A stretch of 64,000 nt of DNA from Streptomyces fulvorobeus (lineage in GTDB: Bacteria > Actinomycetota > Actinomycetes > Streptomycetales > Streptomycetaceae): assembly GCF_013167895.1 (NCBI RefSeq), contig NZ_BLWC01000001.1, positions 1,674,001 through 1,738,000 on the forward strand, given 5' to 3'. The number at the start of each line of letters is the position of its first letter. The first letter of the stretch is position 1. A program made the translations under genes and the position numbers. This document shows positions 8,875 to 17,817 of this stretch, one piece after another. The notes beneath the pieces were generated by a model, which saw nothing but the letters and a program-made list of their open reading frames with translations, did no database searches and had not been told where the DNA came from.

Positions 8875-10110
8875 ATGCGCCGTCGCAGAGCCGTAGGCAC
8901 CGTCCAGCACAGATTCCTGACCGCAGCAGCCCTCGGCACCGCCGCACTGCTCCTGGCGGGATGCGCGGCCGCCGGGCAGGCCGGCGGGTCCGACTCCGCG
9001 GGCGGCAAGGACGACGCCGTCAAGGTGGGCCTGGTCTACTCGCGGACGGGGCTGCTCGCCGCCTACGGCAAGCAGTACCGCGACGGCTTCATGGCGGGGC
9101 TCGACCACGCCACCAAGGGCACCCGCAAGGCAGGCGGCCACCGCATCGAGGTGACCGAGCAGGACGACGCGGGAGACCCCGGCAAGGCGGTCTCCGCCGC
9201 GAAGAACCTGATCGGCAAGGGCTACAAGGTGCTGGCCGGCACCACCGACTCCGGCGTCGCCCTCCAGATGGCCCCGCTCGCCGCCCAGAACAAGGTGCTG
9301 TACGTCAGCGGCCCGGCCGCCACCGACGCGGTGACCGGGGTCAACGCCTACACCTTCCGGTCGGGCCGGCAGTCCTACCAGGACATCCTGACCGCGGGCA
9401 CGATGCTCGGCGACGCCAAGGACAAGAAGGTCACGGTGCTGGCCCAGGACTCCACCTTCGGCCAGGCCAACGTCACCGCCGTCGAGGCGGTCCTGGGGGG
9501 CAGGGGCGCGGAGGTCGGCTCGGTGCTGGCGCCGCCCGGGGCGACGGACCTGACTCCGTTCGCCCGGCAGGTGAAGGCCGCGGGGACCGATCTGGTCTTC
9601 GTCGCCTGGGCCGGCTCCACCGCCCCCGCCCTGTGGACGGCGCTGGACCAGCAGGGTGTGCTGGACGCGGGGAAGGTCGTCACGGGGCTGGCCGGGACGG
9701 CCTCGTACCCGGTCTTCGGAGCGGCCGGTTCCAAGGTGTCGTTCCTGGCGCACTACTTCCCCGGAGCGGGCGGCGGCAACCCGGTGGAGCAGGCCATGCT
9801 CGACGCGGTCGAGAAGGCGGGCGGCGCCCCCGACCTGTTCACCCCGGACGGCTTCACCGCCGCCCAGATGATCGTGCGTGCCGTGGAGGAGGGCGGCGCC
9901 ACCGACACCGCCGCGATGGCGAAGGCCCTGGAGGGCTGGACCTTCGACGGGGTGAAGGGCAGGACGCAGGTCCGCGCCGAGGACCACGCCCTGATACAGC
10001 CGATGTTCGTGGCGCGGCTGGAGGGCGAGGGCACGGGCGCCGTCCCGGAGCTGGTGAGCACCCAGCCGATGGACGCGGTGGCGCCGCCGGTCACCCCCTC
10101 GGCGGGCTGA
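8875..10110 (+). CDS. ABC transporter substrate-binding lipoprotein (LivK-like)
   Basis: 411 residues from ATG 8875, with GAGGAG upstream. The lipobox LLLAGC ends a signal peptide (Cys about residue 31), so the protein should be anchored outside the membrane. The mature part is a type I periplasmic-binding fold: VKVGLVYSRTGLLAAYGKQY at the start, then DDAGDPGKAVSAAKNLI, and a late segment around YFPGAGGGNP. It is the first gene of a five-gene branched-chain-amino-acid/amide-type import operon. The ligand is probably an amino acid, amide or short-chain acid, but cannot be read from sequence. Confidence 0.85.
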   Translation: MRRRRAVGTVQHRFLTAAALGTAALLLAGCAAAGQAGGSDSAGGKDDAVKVGLVYSRTGLLAAYGKQYRDGFMAGLDHATKGTRKAGGHRIEVTEQDDAGDPGKAVSAAKNLIGKGYKVLAGTTDSGVALQMAPLAAQNKVLYVSGPAATDAVTGVNAYTFRSGRQSYQDILTAGTMLGDAKDKKVTVLAQDSTFGQANVTAVEAVLGGRGAEVGSVLAPPGATDLTPFARQVKAAGTDLVFVAWAGSTAPALWTALDQQGVLDAGKVVTGLAGTASYPVFGAAGSKVSFLAHYFPGAGGGNPVEQAMLDAVEKAGGAPDLFTPDGFTAAQMIVRAVEEGGATDTAAMAKALEGWTFDGVKGRTQVRAEDHALIQPMFVARLEGEGTGAVPELVSTQPMDAVAPPVTPSAG

Positions 10111-10113
10111 GCG

Positions 10114-10903
10114 ATGACGGCCACCGGCACCACCACGGAGCGCGGCGGACATCCGCGCGCCCCCGCCCCGTACTGGGCCTGGACGGGCTCGGCTGGAGCA
10201 TCGGCGGGGCGACCATCGTCGAGGACATCACCCTGAGCGTCCGCGAGGGCGAGTTCCTGGCCTTCATCGGCCCCAACGGGGCGGGAAAGACCTCCCTGTT
10301 CAACCTGATCAGCGGAGTGACCACCCCACGGCCGGGACGCTCGCGCTGGACGGCGCGGACATCACGGCTGAGCCCGCGCACATCCGCGCGCGCCGCGGGA
10401 TCGGGCGTACGTTCCAGACGTCGAGCCTCTGGCCGGGGATGAGCGTCGCCGAGCACGTCCGGCTGGCCGCGCAGGCGGCGCGGGGCGGCTCGTACCGGCT
10501 GTGGCGGCGCGCGTCCCCCTACACCGCCGAGGTGCGCGCGGTGCTGGAGCGCACCGGGCTCGGGCACCGGGCGGAGACGGTGGCGGCCGAGCTGTCCCAC
10601 GGGGAGAAGCGCAAGCTCGAACTCGCGGTCCTGCTGGTCGGGGAGCCCCGGCTGATGCTGCTCGACGAGCCGATGGCGGGCGTCAGCGCCGAGGAGGTCC
10701 CCGCCCTCACCGAACTGATCCGCACCCTGCACCGCGACGAGGGCCGGACCGTCCTCATGGTCGAGCACCACATGGACGTCCTGCTGGGCCTCGCCGACCG
10801 GCTCGCCGTGATGCACCACGGACAGCTCCTCGCGCTGGACACCCCGCAGGCCGTGACCGCCGATCCGCTGGTCCAGCGGGCCTACCTCGGGGAGGGGCTG
10901 TGA
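10114..10903 (+). CDS. ABC transporter ATP-binding protein (LivG-like, two frameshifts)
   Basis: The reading frame moves twice by one missing base: in the C runs at about 10160-10169 and at 10324-10327. Restoring one base in each gives 263 residues, normal for LivG. Motifs then appear in order: Walker A GPNGAGKTS, a TFQTSSLW Q-loop region, the signature LSHGEKRKLE, and Walker B LMLLDEPMAG followed by VEHHMDV. It energises uptake with the neighbouring permeases. The stop overlaps the GTG of the next ATPase gene. Two lesions in one gene of an otherwise intact operon point to sequence error. Confidence 0.8.
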
Positions 10904-11676
10904 CACCGGACCCGGACGTCCTGCTCGCCGTACGGGACCTGCGGGTCCTGATCGGCGGTCGGCACATCCTGCACGGCGTGGACCTGGACGTGGCACGCCA
11001 CGGGGTGACCGCGCTCCTGGGCCGCAACGGCGCGGGGAAGACCACGACCGTGCGCGGCATCCTCGGCCTCGTGCCGCGCGCCGGCAGTGTGCTGCTCGAC
11101 GGCGAGGAGACCGTGGCGCTGCCCACCCACACGGTGGTCGGGCGGGGCATCGGGTACGCCCCCGAGGACCGTGGGATCTTCGCCGGCCTCACCGTCGCGG
11201 AGAACCTGCGGCTCGCCGAACGGCGCGGGGCGGGCGAGCCCGCGTACCCGCTCGTCCATGAACTCTTCCCCGAACTCAAGCAGCGCGCCCGCCAGTTGGC
11301 GGGAACACTGTCCGGCGGGCAGCAGCAGATGGTGGCCATCGGGCGCACCCTGCTCAACACCAACCGGCTCGTCATCGCCGACGAGCCCACCAAGGGCCTC
11401 GCGCCCCGGGTCGTCGCCGAGGTCGCCGGGGTGCTGGAGCGGGCCGCCGAGGCGGTGCCCGTGCTGCTCGTGGAGCAGAACCTCGCCGTCGTACGGCGGC
11501 TGGCCGGGACGTGTGTCGTCCTGGCCGACGGGCGCACCGCGCACCGGGGTCCGGCACAGGCGCTGCTGGACGACGCGGAGGCGGCCCGCAGGCTGCTGGG
11601 GGTCGGACACGGCCCGCCCGCCGCCGCCTCCCGGACCGCCCATGCCTCTTCCCCGACCGCGGAGGCGGATTCCTGA
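10900..11676 (+). CDS. ABC transporter ATP-binding protein (LivF-like)
   Basis: 258 residues; the GTG overlaps the previous stop. Walker A is GRNGAGKTT (about residues 43-51). A Q-loop-like YAPEDRGIFAGLTV is typical of LivF. The signature is [16 protein letters not shown], and Walker B, RLVIADEPTKGLAP, is followed by VEQNL (H-loop region altered to a Gln, which is common in LivF). An Ala/Ser-rich tail of about 20 residues extends the C-terminus. It pairs with the LivG-like subunit. Confidence 0.9.
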   Translation: MTPDPDVLLAVRDLRVLIGGRHILHGVDLDVARHGVTALLGRNGAGKTTTVRGILGLVPRAGSVLLDGEETVALPTHTVVGRGIGYAPEDRGIFAGLTVAENLRLAERRGAGEPAYPLVHELFPELKQRARQLAGTLSGGQQQMVAIGRTLLNTNRLVIADEPTKGLAPRVVAEVAGVLERAAEAVPVLLVEQNLAVVRRLAGTCVVLADGRTAHRGPAQALLDDAEAARRLLGVGHGPPAAASRTAHASSPTAEADS

Positions 11677-12562
11677 TGTCCACCATCGTTCTGCTCACCA
11701 TGACCGGGCTCGGTCTGGGGGCTCTCTACTTCCTGATCGCCTCGGGCCTCTCCCTGATCTTCGGCCTGATGGACGTGCTCAACTTCGCGCACGGGGCGCT
11801 GCTCTCCGTCGGCGCGTACGGCACCTGGTGGGCGGCGTCCGGGAACCTGCCCGGCGCGGGTCCCGGCGGCGCCGGTTTCGCCCTGGCCGTGCTGTTCGGT
11901 ACGGCGGTGGGCACCGTCGCCGCCGTCGTGCTCGAACTCGCCGTGGTCCGGCCGCTGTACACCCGGCCGCGTGAGCAGGTGCTCGCCACGGTCGGGGTGG
12001 GGCTCGCCGTCCCCGCGCTCCTCTCGGGGATCTGGGGCCGGACGCGCTGACGTTCCCGGGCCCCGAGGCCCTGTCGGGCACCTTCGGGCTGCTGGGCGCG
12101 CAGGTGCCCGTCAACCGGATCGTCCTGATCGCGGCGGCGGTCGTGGTCCTCGTGGCCCTGCGGCTGTTCCTCGGCAGAACCCGGCACGGCCTCGTCGTAC
12201 GGGCGGGGGTCGAGGACCGGGCGATGGTGACCGCGCTGGGCATCGACGTCCGCAGGGCGTTCACGCTCGTCTTCGCGATCGGCGGCTGCGTCGCCGCGCT
12301 CGGCGGGGCCCTGGGCGGGCTGTACTTCGGCTCGGTCGATCCCCGGCAGGGCACCTCGCTGCTGATCTTCGCCTTCGTGGTGGTGGTCACCGGCGGCATG
12401 GGTTCGGTGACCGGGGCCGCCGTGGCGGCCGTCGTCATCGGCCTGGTCCAGCAGTTCGCCAACTACTACACCGCAGCGGGCCTCGGCGACCTGGCCGTCG
12501 TCGTCCTGCTCGGCGCGCTGCTGCTCGTCCGGCCGCGCGGACTGACCGGGAGGCTCGCGTGA
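11676..12562 (+). CDS. branched-chain-type ABC permease (LivH-like, frameshifted)
   Basis: The ATG overlaps the LivF stop (TGATG). The first part shows LGLGALYFLIASGLSLIFGLMDVLNFAHGALL, here in two stretches, the LivH signature near helices 1-2. The frame closes after SGIWG at a G run (12034-12037). One more G gives WGPDALTFPGPEALSGTFG and the frame continues to 12562, for 295 residues. GLGRTRHGLVVRAG-like and GGMGSVTGA segments of BPD_transp_2 permeases appear in the second half. It should form the membrane channel with the LivM-like protein. Confidence 0.82.
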
Positions 12563-13695
12563 GTACCGCCACCGACACACACGACCGTACCGGCGGGGCG
12601 CCCGCCGCCCTGCCGCCGCGCCCGGCTGCCGGGACACCGGCCCGGGTGCTGCGCTGGTGGCCCGCAGCCGTGCTGCTCGCCCTGGTCGTCGCCCCGTTCA
12701 GCGCGCTGCCGCTGCCGGGGCTGCTCGACGGGCCGGTGGGCAGCCCCGGCTCGCTCCAGCTCCTCGCCACCTGCCTGCTGTTCGGCGCCCTGGCGACCGG
12801 CTACGACCTGCTGCTCGGCCGTACCGGGCTGCTGTCCTTCGGGCACGCCCTGTACTTCGCGGCGGGCAGCTACGCCACCAACATGTTCCTGCTGGAGGCG
12901 GGACTGCCGTTCGCGCTCGCGGCGGTGCTCGGACTCTGCTTCGGGATCGCGCTGGCCCTGGTGCTCGGTTCGGTGAGCCTGCGGGTCACCGGCATCGGGT
13001 TCTCCATGGTGACGCTCGCCTTCGCGCAGGCGGGCTCGATCCTCGTCTCCCGCAATCCGGGCGGTCTGACCGGCGGCGAGGAGGGCCGGGCGGCCCCCGC
13101 CGAGCTGCTGCCGGCCGGTCTCGTCGGGATCGGCAACACCGCGAACCTGTACTGGATCGCGCTGGCCTACCTCGTCCTCACCCTCGGTGTCGTCCGCTGG
13201 GCGGTCCGCTCCCCCACCGGCCGGGTCTGGGAGGGCATCAAGGAGAACGAGCGCAGGGTGGAGGTGCTGGGCCTGAAGCCGTACGGGTTCAAGCTGACGG
13301 CCTTCGTGCTCGCGGGAGCGCTGGCTGCGGTCGGCGGCCTCGTCCACCTGCTGCTCACCGGGGGCTCCACCCCGCAGACAACGACCTCCGACTTCACGCT
13401 GTCGCTGCTGGTGATGGTGGTCCTCGGCGGCTCGGGCACCCGGTGGGGTCCGATGGTCGGCGGCATCCTCTACACCTGGGCCGATCACCGGCTCGGCGAC
13501 CTCGCGGGGTCGGGAGCGGTCGCCGACCTCCCCGCCGTGCTGAGGGTGCCGCTGTCCCAGCCGCTGTTCCTGCTCGGCGTGGTGTTCGTGGCCGTGGTGC
13601 ACCTGCTGCCGGGCGGCCTCGCACGGCTCCCGTCCCGCCTGGGCGCGGGCCGCCGCGCCCAGCTCAACACCATTGAGGAAGGCCGCAGTTCATGA
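12559..13695 (+). CDS. branched-chain-type ABC permease (LivM-like)
   Basis: 378 residues; the GTG overlaps the LivH stop. A hydrophilic N-terminus of about 35 residues is followed by about eight to ten hydrophobic helices. DLLLGRTGLLSFGHALYFA is the LivM signature. The cytoplasmic coupling loop is seen as GRVWEGIKENERRVEVLGL, and the late segment MVVLGGSGTRWGPMVGG is family-typical. It ends overlapping the alpha/beta hydrolase start (ATGA), so the hydrolase is part of the same operon. Confidence 0.9.
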   Translation: MSTATDTHDRTGGAPAALPPRPAAGTPARVLRWWPAAVLLALVVAPFSALPLPGLLDGPVGSPGSLQLLATCLLFGALATGYDLLLGRTGLLSFGHALYFAAGSYATNMFLLEAGLPFALAAVLGLCFGIALALVLGSVSLRVTGIGFSMVTLAFAQAGSILVSRNPGGLTGGEEGRAAPAELLPAGLVGIGNTANLYWIALAYLVLTLGVVRWAVRSPTGRVWEGIKENERRVEVLGLKPYGFKLTAFVLAGALAAVGGLVHLLLTGGSTPQTTTSDFTLSLLVMVVLGGSGTRWGPMVGGILYTWADHRLGDLAGSGAVADLPAVLRVPLSQPLFLLGVVFVAVVHLLPGGLARLPSRLGAGRRAQLNTIEEGRSS

Positions 13696-14579
13696 CCACT
13701 GTCCCGTACGAGGAGACGCGGGTCCCCGTCACCGGGGGCCGTCTCACGGTCCTGCGCTGGCCGGCCCACGAGACCGGCGCCCCGGTGGTCGTGGCCCTGC
13801 ACGGCATCACGGCCAACGCCCTGTCCTGGGGGCGGGTGGCCCGGGCGCTGGCGGGCCGGGTCACGCTGGTCGCCCCGGACCTGCGCGGCCGGGCCGCCAG
13901 CGCCGGGCTGCCCGGCCCGTACGGGATCGCCGCCCACGCGGACGACGTGGCGGCCGTGGCCGGGTCGCTGGGCCAGGGCCGGGTGGTGCTCGCCGGTCAC
14001 TCGATGGGCGCGTTCGTGGCGGCGCTGGCCGCCGTACGGCACCCGGAGCGGTTCGGGCCCCTGCTGCTCGTCGACGGCGGGGTGGGTTTCCCCGCGCCCA
14101 CCGGCCTCTCCCCGGACGCGCTCCTGAGCGCCGTCATCGGACCGGCGATGGACCGGCTGTCGATGACGTTCGCCGACCGGGCCGCCTACCGGTCGTTCTG
14201 GCAGGCCCATCCCGCGTTCGCCGGTTCGTGGTCCCCCGAGGTGGAGGCGTACATCCAGCGTGACCTGACGGGCGAGGAACCGGTGCTGCGCTCCACCTGC
14301 CGGATCGAGGCGGTGCGCGCCGACGGCACCGGACTCTTCGCGCCCGATGTGCTGTCGGCGGTACGGAACCTGCCGGTGCCCGCGACCCTGCTGTGGGCCG
14401 AGCGAGGGCTCATGGACGAGCCCCAGGGCCTGTACGACGAGTCCCGGCTGAGGGCTGCGGCCCTGCCCGCGGAGGCGGTCCGTACGGTACGGATCGCGGA
14501 CGTCAACCACTACACGGTGCTGACGGGCGACAGAGGGGCGCAGGAGATCGCCCACCGTCTGCTGGCCGCCGCACGCTGA
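13692..14579 (+). CDS. alpha/beta hydrolase
   Basis: 295 residues, starting inside the last codons of the permease gene. VVALHGITANALSW carries the HG oxyanion motif and VLAGHSMGAFVAAL is the nucleophile elbow (Ser about residue 103). A late Asp precedes the C-terminal catalytic His, probably in ADVNHYTVL. No signal peptide is seen, so it acts in the cytosol. Because it is coupled to the importer, it may hydrolyse the imported ester or amide. That is inference; the family is too broad for a substrate call. Confidence 0.82.
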   Translation: MTTVPYEETRVPVTGGRLTVLRWPAHETGAPVVVALHGITANALSWGRVARALAGRVTLVAPDLRGRAASAGLPGPYGIAAHADDVAAVAGSLGQGRVVLAGHSMGAFVAALAAVRHPERFGPLLLVDGGVGFPAPTGLSPDALLSAVIGPAMDRLSMTFADRAAYRSFWQAHPAFAGSWSPEVEAYIQRDLTGEEPVLRSTCRIEAVRADGTGLFAPDVLSAVRNLPVPATLLWAERGLMDEPQGLYDESRLRAAALPAEAVRTVRIADVNHYTVLTGDRGAQEIAHRLLAAAR

Positions 14580-14612
14580 ACGGCGCGACGCCGCAGGCCG
14601 TGCCGGACGGCG

Positions 14613-16612
14613 TCACCGCTCCCGCCCGCCCCCCAGCAGGTGCAGCCGCAGGGCGAGTTGGAGCTCCAGCGCCCGGCCGGGTTCGTTCCAGTCCCGCCCC
14701 AGCAGCACCTGGATGCGGTCCAGCCGCTGCACCACCGTGTTGACGTGCACGTGCAGCTCGTCCTTGGCCCGTATCAGGCTGCCGCCCGCCCCGAAGTACG
14801 CGCCGAGCGTGCGCACCAGGTGCGTGCCGCGCCGCTCGTCGTACCGCAGCAGCGGGCCGAGCGTGGCCAGGACGAAGCCGTCGACGTCCTGCGCGTTGCC
14901 CAGCACCACACCGAGGAAGCCGAGCTCGTCCACACAGGCGCCCTCGCCGGTACGGCCGAGCACCCGCATCGCCCGCAGGCAGCGGGCCGCTTCCGCGTAC
15001 GCGGCGGCCAGTTCGCGCGGTCCGCCCGCCGGGCCGGCCGCCGCGACCGTGACGGGGCCTGGACGAGGTGGCCGAGCTGGGCTGCCGCCGCCCTGGCCAC
15101 CTCACCGGGTGACCGGCCGGCGCCCGTACCCGCGTCGGGGCCGTTTTGGTCGTGGTCAACCAGCAGCACGACCGCGCCCGCGTGTTCGGCGCTCACCCCG
15201 TGGATGTCCCCGCCGAACAGATACCGCAGCGCGGCGGCGCCCAGGCGCTCCCGGGCGGCGGACTCGGCGACCAGCAGCAGCCGGGGCCGGTCCAGGTCGA
15301 TGCCCAGCCGGCGGCCGCGCTCGGCCAGTCCGGCCGGGTCGCGTTCCGCGTCGCCCAGCAGGTCGCTGATCAGTTCGCCGCGAATCCGGTTCTCCGTCTC
15401 GGCCACCGTCCGGCGCAGCAGCAGGAGCAGCCCCGTGACGACGGCGGCGCGCTCGAACAGCCGGCGGTCGGAGTCGTCCAGCCGCCGGCGCTGGTGCAGC
15501 ACCAGGCTGGCCAGGAGTTCCTGGCCGGCGAGTACGGCGCAGATCCACCGTCCGTCGCGGTGGACGGCGCGTCCGCCGGCCCGGGACTCCTCGGCGGTGT
15601 CGGCCAGCCACTCCGCGTCCGGCCCGGCGGCGGAGGCGGCCGTCCCGTCGGGCCTGACTGCGGCGAGCGGGCGTCCGCCCGGGTCGTGGATGGTCAGCGG
15701 GCTGTCCAGCAGCCGGGCGACCGAGGTGGCGACGTCGGTGACGTCGCCGCCGCGCAGCACCAGGTCGGTGAGCCGGTCGTGGGCCTCCTCGGCACGCCGC
15801 ATGGCGGCGGAGTGCTCGCGCACGGCGGCGTTGGCCTCGGCCAGTTCGGCGTTGGCCTGGGCGAGCTCGGCGAGGGCCGCCCCGGTGTCGGCGAGGGCGC
15901 GGGCGGTGTCGATGGCGATGGCGGCGTGCGCGGCGAGGGAGCAGAGCAGGGCGACCTCGTCGGGGCTGAAGACGCGCGGGGAGCGGTCGGCGGCGAAGAG
16001 GACGCCGATGACCTTGCCCGTACCGCCCCGGCTCGATCCGAGCAGGAGGGGCACGCCGAGGATGGCGACGAGTCCCTCGGCCAGTACACCGGCGTTGATG
16101 TTGTCGGTGTGGCGGAAGCGGTCGTCGGTGCGGTAGTCGGGCGTCGCGTACGGGCTGGCGGTCTGCGCGACGAGTCCGCCGAGCCCTTCGCCGAGCTCCA
16201 GCCGCAGCCGTTGGAAGAGGACGGAGACGGAGCCGTCGGTCACCCGCATGTAGGTGTCCCCCGCCTCCTCGTCGGGGAGGGTGAGGTAGGCGGTGTCGGT
16301 GCCGAGCAGCATCCGGGCCCGCCGCACGATGGCCTTGAGCACGTCGTCCAGGTCGCGGGAGGCGGCCAGGTCGCCCGCCGTGTCGAAGAGGGCGGTGAGC
16401 TGGAGCTCCCTGCGGCGGTGCTGGCGCAGGGCGCCCCTGATGCGCAGGGCCGTGGCGACCGCCCCTTCCACCTCGGCCAGGTCCGCGGCGGGCACCCCGG
16501 CCGCTCTCGCCGCCGACGAGACGGCGCCGAGCGCCTCGGCGGGGGCGTCGTCGGCGAGCAGGGCGAGGAGGCGTCGCAGGTGGGGTGCGGCGGAGGGGGA
16601 CGGTTCAGTCAT
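14613..16612 (-). CDS. GAF-domain PucR-type transcriptional regulator (frameshifted)
   Basis: The N-terminal part from ATG 16612 reads as a GAF sensor (ELQLTALFDTAGDLAASRDL, then GVLFAADRSPRVFSPDEVAL). A short coiled coil follows, then a middle regulatory domain. The frame is lost after HLVQAP at a G run (plus 15054-15057). One more base restores the frame to 14613 and 666 residues. The C-terminus has the PucR helix-turn-helix ELHVHVNTVVQRLDRIQ. It probably regulates the 3-hydroxybutyrate dehydrogenase just upstream on the same strand and possibly the PHB depolymerase. The effector is unknown. Confidence 0.8.
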
Positions 16613-16724
16613 GGGCGGCCATCGTTCGTCGGAGGAGCACGGAAGAGCGGAGGAGCGCGGGGCGGGAGAGCAGGGGGCGGGGATGCGGGGAGGGCGGGAG
16701 AGCGGGGGCGGGGAGGGCCGTGCG

Positions 16725-17543
16725 TCAGTTGGCGGTCCAGCCGCCGTCCATGGAGAGCGAGGTGCCGGTGATGTGGCCGGTACGGGGGCCGCACAGCCAC
16801 AGGACGGCGTCGGCGACGTCCGCCGGTTCGATCAGGCTCTTGACGGCGCTGCGTTCCAGCATGACCTTCCCCACCACCTCCTCCTGCGAGATGCCGTGGG
16901 TGAGGGCCTGCGCCGCGATCTGGTTCTCGACCAGGGGCGTGCGCACGTACCCGGGGCTGACACAGTTGCTCGTCACCCCGTGCTCCGCCGCTTCGAGTGC
17001 GACCACCTTGCTGAGTCCTTCCAGTGCGTGCTTGGCCGTGACGTAGGCCGCTTTGTAGGGACTGGCGCGCAGTCCGTGGACGGAGGAGATGTTGACGACG
17101 CGCCCCCAGCCGCGTTCGTACATGCCGGGCAGGGTCCGGCGCAAGATGCGGAAGGGGGTCTCGACCATGACCCGCTGGATCAGCGTGAAGCGCTCGGGCG
17201 GGAAGGCGTGGACGGGGGCGATGTGCTGGAGCCCCGCGTTGTTGACCACGATGTCCACGTCGGCGGGCAGGGTCTCGACCACCTCGGGGTCGGAGAGGTC
17301 GACGACCCAGGCGGTCGCACCGAGCTCGCCGGCCAGGCGCTCGGCCGCCTCGGCCGACTTGTCGACGATGTGCACATGGGCGCCCGCCGCGGCGAGCGCC
17401 CGCGCGCAGGCCAGTCCGATGCCGCTCGCCGCACCGGTCACCAAGGCGGTACGCCCGGCCAGGGACCGGTCGGCGGACGAGGGCCCCGCACCGTCGGCGG
17501 GGGAGGGGGCGGGTTCGTGATCCGGTGTCCGGGAAGTCTGCAT
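16725..17543 (-). CDS. 3-hydroxybutyrate dehydrogenase (SDR family)
   Basis: 272 residues from ATG 17543; a GTG at 17552 is also possible. The Rossmann motif TGAASGIG (TGxxxGxG) follows a ~35-residue Pro/Ser-rich leader. NNAGLQHIAPVH is the NNAG motif with the His/Gln pattern typical of 3-hydroxybutyrate dehydrogenases. VVNISSVHGLRASPYKAAY carries the catalytic Ser and YxxxK (Y-V-T-A-K). It should oxidise 3-hydroxybutyrate to acetoacetate with NAD+. The divergent PHB depolymerase gene and the regulator downstream make a small polyhydroxybutyrate-use locus. Confidence 0.85.
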   Translation of the reverse strand: MQTSRTPDHEPAPSPADGAGPSSADRSLAGRTALVTGAASGIGLACARALAAAGAHVHIVDKSAEAAERLAGELGATAWVVDLSDPEVVETLPADVDIVVNNAGLQHIAPVHAFPPERFTLIQRVMVETPFRILRRTLPGMYERGWGRVVNISSVHGLRASPYKAAYVTAKHALEGLSKVVALEAAEHGVTSNCVSPGYVRTPLVENQIAAQALTHGISQEEVVGKVMLERSAVKSLIEPADVADAVLWLCGPRTGHITGTSLSMDGGWTAN

Positions 17544-17817
17544 GGCCGTCACGGTAAGGAGGTCGCCGCCCGCATCACACGGGGCTGGTGCACACACCCT
17601 CGTACCCGTACATGGTGGCGGCGTACATGGGGGGCGGTGACCGGCCGGCGCCCGGTGGTACGGGGCGGCGCGCCCCCCGGCGTACCCCTCTGACCTGCGC
17701 AAGGTCCGTGCCGCACACTCCCGGGCGGTGCCGGTGGCCGCGCGCCACATGGGCAGTCCGGGCCGCCGCTCATAGGTTCCGGCAGCAGTCCGCACGTCCG
17801 ATCAGGGAGGCCCCACC

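Noticed and set aside
10114-12562. Programmed frameshifting in the importer genes
   Set aside because: The breaks fall at different places in LivG (twice) and LivH, with no slippery heptamer or downstream structure. The same deletion pattern occurs in unrelated genes, so sequence error is simpler.
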